A stretch of DNA of 64,000 nt from an uncultured Rhodocyclaceae bacterium. GTDB lineage: Bacteria > Pseudomonadota > Gammaproteobacteria > Burkholderiales > Rhodocyclaceae. The stretch is taken from positions 1,488,001 through 1,552,000 of the forward strand of contig CAJQTY010000001.1 of NCBI GenBank assembly GCA_907163075.1. Reading direction: 5' to 3'. Below the pieces are notes generated by a model. That model worked only from the letters and a program-made list of their open reading frames with translations, did not search any database and had not been told where the DNA came from. This document shows positions 63,503-64,000 of the stretch, one piece after another. The translations under genes were made by a program, and so were the position numbers. The stretch's first letter is position 1. Every line of letters begins with the position of its first letter.

Positions 63503-64000
63503 ATGAGCAACGCACGCGGCTTTCTCGAAGGCATCCGCAGAGCCGGAATCTCGCCCACCGATTCCGAAGAATTGCGCTTGCAGAAATCCCTGCTGATTTT
63601 TGCCACCGGCCTGATCAGCTTCGCTTCGATGCTCTGGCTGTTCATCTATTGGCAACTGGGGCCGCAGTTCTCGTCGACCATTCCCTTTGCCTTCCAGTTA
63701 CTGCTCGTCGGCAACCTGCTGGTGTACTTGAAGACGCTGGATTTCAACAGTTTTCGCCTGATCCAGATTTCCTTGTTCCTGTTCATGCCCTTTGTCGCCC
63801 AGTGGAGCATGGGCAATTTCATCACGGCCAGCGGCGTCAGCCTGTGGGCCCTGCTGGCGCCCATCGGCGCCGTCCTGTTCATCGGTCCGCGCGAGGCGCA
63901 GGCCTGGTTTTTTGCCTATCTCTTCCTGACGGCACTCTCCGGCAGCTTTGACTACTACCTCGCCGATGCGCTGACCACCGGGCAGGTCAAGGTGCCGACG
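63503..64000 (+). CDS. Membrane protein, N-terminal part, cut by the window end
   Basis: An ATG at 63503 opens a frame that stays open for 166 codons to the window end. The residues include about five hydrophobic helices (SLLIFATGLISFASMLWLFI, IPFAFQLLLVGNLLVYL, ISLFLFMPFVAQWSMG, VSLWALLAPIGAVLFIG, FFAYLFLTALSGSFDYYL). This kind of N-terminal membrane region occurs in some adenylate/guanylate cyclases and other signalling proteins, but no catalytic domain is visible here. The gene is 78 bases after the last pseudopilin and could belong to the same unit. Confidence 0.65.
   Translation, partial: MSNARGFLEGIRRAGISPTDSEELRLQKSLLIFATGLISFASMLWLFIYWQLGPQFSSTIPFAFQLLLVGNLLVYLKTLDFNSFRLIQISLFLFMPFVAQWSMGNFITASGVSLWALLAPIGAVLFIGPREAQAWFFAYLFLTALSGSFDYYLADALTTGQVKVPT

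Overview
This is a GC-rich, densely coded chromosomal window from a betaproteobacterium. The gene neighbourhoods (murA-hisG-hisD, his-HIT-tatABC, mlaFEDACB-ibaG, a DegS-like protease beside NIF3, an MSHA-type pilus locus, an SHP/diheme cytochrome c cluster) suggest Rhodocyclales or a close relative. That placement is inference from gene content and order; no rRNA or tRNA gene is present to confirm it.

Layout. 1-7.9 kb: cob(I)alamin adenosyltransferase, a 65-codon ORF plus PP2C phosphatase pair, an RhlE-type helicase, an exported beta-helix protein, a decayed alpha-carbonic anhydrase, and sucCD coupled to a DUF2889 gene. 8.4-15.2 kb: M61 peptidase, an IS5-family element whose transposase needs a -1 frameshift, MATE exporter, FAH-family hydrolase, NIF3 and a DegS-like protease. 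15.2-23.9 kb: tatABC, HIT and a histidine block (hisB-H-A-F-I, then alcohol dehydrogenase and SRPBCC genes, then hisE), with hisC facing the other way. 23.9-28.0 kb: peroxide defence, with oxyR divergent from a small ORF, katA, a ZIP transporter and dps. 28.2-35.0 kb: a type III restriction-modification operon (mod, a BRO-N gene, res) with a 72-bp palindromic repeat inside mod. 35.4-40.8 kb: a redox and signalling cluster (cytochrome b561, sensor kinase, response regulator, PepSY protein, SHP-like heme protein, diheme cytochrome c, ferric-reductase-like flavocytochrome) with shared 11-bp-spaced operator-like repeats. 40.8-49.9 kb: hisD-hisG, murA, ibaG, an ABC-2 exporter and the Mla lipid transport operon. 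50.0-63.4 kb: a sigma-54 response regulator and an MSHA-like pilus or secretion assembly operon (ExeA-SPOR ATPase, secretin, TPR protein, c-di-GMP-type ATPase, platform protein, fused PilM/PilN-like, PilO-like and PilP/MshK-like proteins, two large pseudopilins). 63.5 kb to the end: a truncated membrane protein.

How it fits together. The histidine pathway lies in two blocks, with about 17 kb of stress, defence and redox genes between hisB and hisD and with hisC inverted. This points to insertion plus rearrangement inside a formerly continuous his operon. The least ordinary parts are the pilus-like locus, whose two pseudopilins share a CPDxDNDGV module; the SHP/DHC/flavocytochrome cluster with its two-component system; and the type III RM operon with an in-frame repeat.
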